6,697 nucleotides of DNA, taken from assembly GCA_045658805.1 (NCBI GenBank), contig JAZOVQ010000022.1, forward strand, positions 1 through 6,697, given 5' to 3'. The notes beneath the pieces were generated by a model. That model searched no databases. It worked only from the letters and a program-made list of their open reading frames with translations, and was not told where the DNA came from. Shown in pieces: positions 6,135-6,697 of this stretch. Positions within the stretch are counted from its first letter, which is position 1. Every line of letters begins with the position of its first letter. Origin of the DNA: Scatosoma sp045658805. Its GTDB lineage: Bacteria > Bacillota > Clostridia > Christensenellales > Borkfalkiaceae. A program made the translations under genes and the position numbers.

Positions 6135-6142
6135 ACTCTTAT

Positions 6143-6170
6143 ATTTTACCATATTTTCGATATTTGTCAA
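6143..6170 (-). promoter_or_regulatory. Sigma-A promoter of the flavoprotein-dinB unit
   Basis: On the minus strand there is a perfect TTGACA (6170-6165), a 16-nt spacer, and TAAAAT (6148-6143) preceded by TGG, an extended -10 element. The start site would be near 6136, giving a leader of only about 12 nt that contains little more than the ribosome binding site. Confidence 0.85.
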
Positions 6171-6202
6171 CCCTCTACCCTCAATTTTCCTTAAAAAAGA
6201 AT

Positions 6203-6233
6203 AAAAAAACAGCTTACCTGTTAAGATAAGCTG
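6203..6233 (-). terminator. Intrinsic terminator of the tuf transcript
   Basis: Read on the minus strand, CAGCTTATCT (6233-6224) pairs with AGGTAAGCTG (6219-6210) around a 4-nt loop, including one T-G wobble. Seven T follow (complement of 6203-6209). It lies about 30 nt past the tuf stop codon and separates tuf from the flavoprotein promoter. Confidence 0.9.
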
Positions 6234-6262
6234 CTTTCTATTGAATTTAAAATCTCTTAAAA

Positions 6263-6697
6263 TTATTTAAGGATTTTTGCGATAACGCCGGAACCAACCG
6301 TTCTACCGCCTTCACGGATAGCGAAACGAAGACCTTCTTCCAAAGCAACGGGCTTGATAAGAACAACTTTCATTTCGATGTTGTCGCCAGGCATAACCAT
6401 TTCAACGCCTTCGGGAAGTTCGATCATACCCGTAACGTCCGTCGTTCTTACGAAGAACTGAGGTCTGTAGTGGTTGAAGAATGCGGTGTGACGACCACCT
6501 TCATCTTTCGTCAATACGTAAACCTGAGCAAGGAATTCCGTACCAGTAGCAACGGAACCGGGTTTAGCGATAACTTGACCCTTTTGGATATCCGTTCTGT
6601 TGATACCACGAAGAAGCGCACCAACGTTGTCACCAGCTTGAGCTTCGTCAAGGAGCTTGTGGAACATTTCGAGACCGGTAATGGTCGTCGTCATGGG
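6263..6697 (-). CDS. tuf: Elongation factor Tu, C-terminal part (cut by window edge)
   Basis: The last 144 residues of EF-Tu, the GTPase that brings aminoacyl-tRNA to the ribosome. The gene continues off the right edge; the ATG near 6694 is an internal methionine, since the frame stays open to the last base. What is visible is the end of domain 2 (GDNVGALLRGI and GQVIAKPGS) and all of domain 3 (FVRTTDVTGMIELPEGVEM, MPGDN, FAIREGGRTVGSGV), ending in AKILK. A complete EF-Tu has about 395-400 residues, so roughly the first 250, including the GTPase domain, are missing. Sequence is highly conserved with no break or unusual residue. Its terminator follows closely, so the genes to the left are a separate transcription unit. 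Confidence 0.97.
   Translation of the reverse strand, partial: PMTTTITGLEMFHKLLDEAQAGDNVGALLRGINRTDIQKGQVIAKPGSVATGTEFLAQVYVLTKDEGGRHTAFFNHYRPQFFVRTTDVTGMIELPEGVEMVMPGDNIEMKVVLIKPVALEEGLRFAIREGGRTVGSGVIAKILK

Overview
This 6.7 kb stretch looks like ordinary core chromosome of a low-to-mid GC Bacillota, most likely a clostridial lineage. Three things point there: a long SRP RNA with an Alu domain (the Bacillus/Clostridium type), an Mrp ATPase with a Cys-rich N-terminus of the clostridial kind, and textbook sigma-A promoters with strong AGGAGG-type ribosome binding sites. I see no insertion sequence, phage gene, CRISPR array, tRNA or rRNA. The lineage is an inference from these features, not from a database match.

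Layout, left to right. A promoter and a leader containing a terminator-like hairpin (about 51-184) precede a plus-strand ten-helix EamA/DMT permease (185-1105). This gene converges on a two-gene minus-strand unit, and a bidirectional hairpin (about 1114-1167) separates the two. The unit, read right to left, is an Mrp/NBP35-type Fe-S carrier ATPase (2262-3104) followed after 30 nt by a membrane-anchored ComEC-like metallo-beta-lactamase-fold protein (1215-2231). Both are probably driven by a perfect-consensus promoter at 3141-3169. Divergent from it, on the plus strand, is the SRP RNA gene (about 3330-3604), with its own promoter and a strong hairpin terminator.

After a gene-free AT-rich stretch of about 190 nt come two consecutive terminator hairpins, and then a second minus-strand unit. 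Read right to left, this is an atypical thioredoxin-reductase-like flavoprotein (5252-6124) and DNA polymerase IV (3955-5208), 43 nt apart with no terminator between them. The right edge is the C-terminal part of elongation factor Tu (6263 to the edge), with its own terminator.

Functionally the genes are housekeeping: translation (EF-Tu), protein targeting (SRP RNA), Fe-S cluster delivery (Mrp), disulfide/redox work (flavoprotein), translesion synthesis (Pol IV), a putative extracytoplasmic hydrolase and a small-molecule exporter or importer. I did not find a new multi-gene system. The points most worth checking are the flavoprotein, which keeps the CxxC and FAD motifs but has lost the recognisable NADPH-binding motifs, and the hairpin plus T-tract in the permease leader. 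Three starts are called downstream of the longest possible reading frame (the permease, mrp and the flavoprotein), because Shine-Dalgarno positions, and for the flavoprotein the promoter position, decide them.
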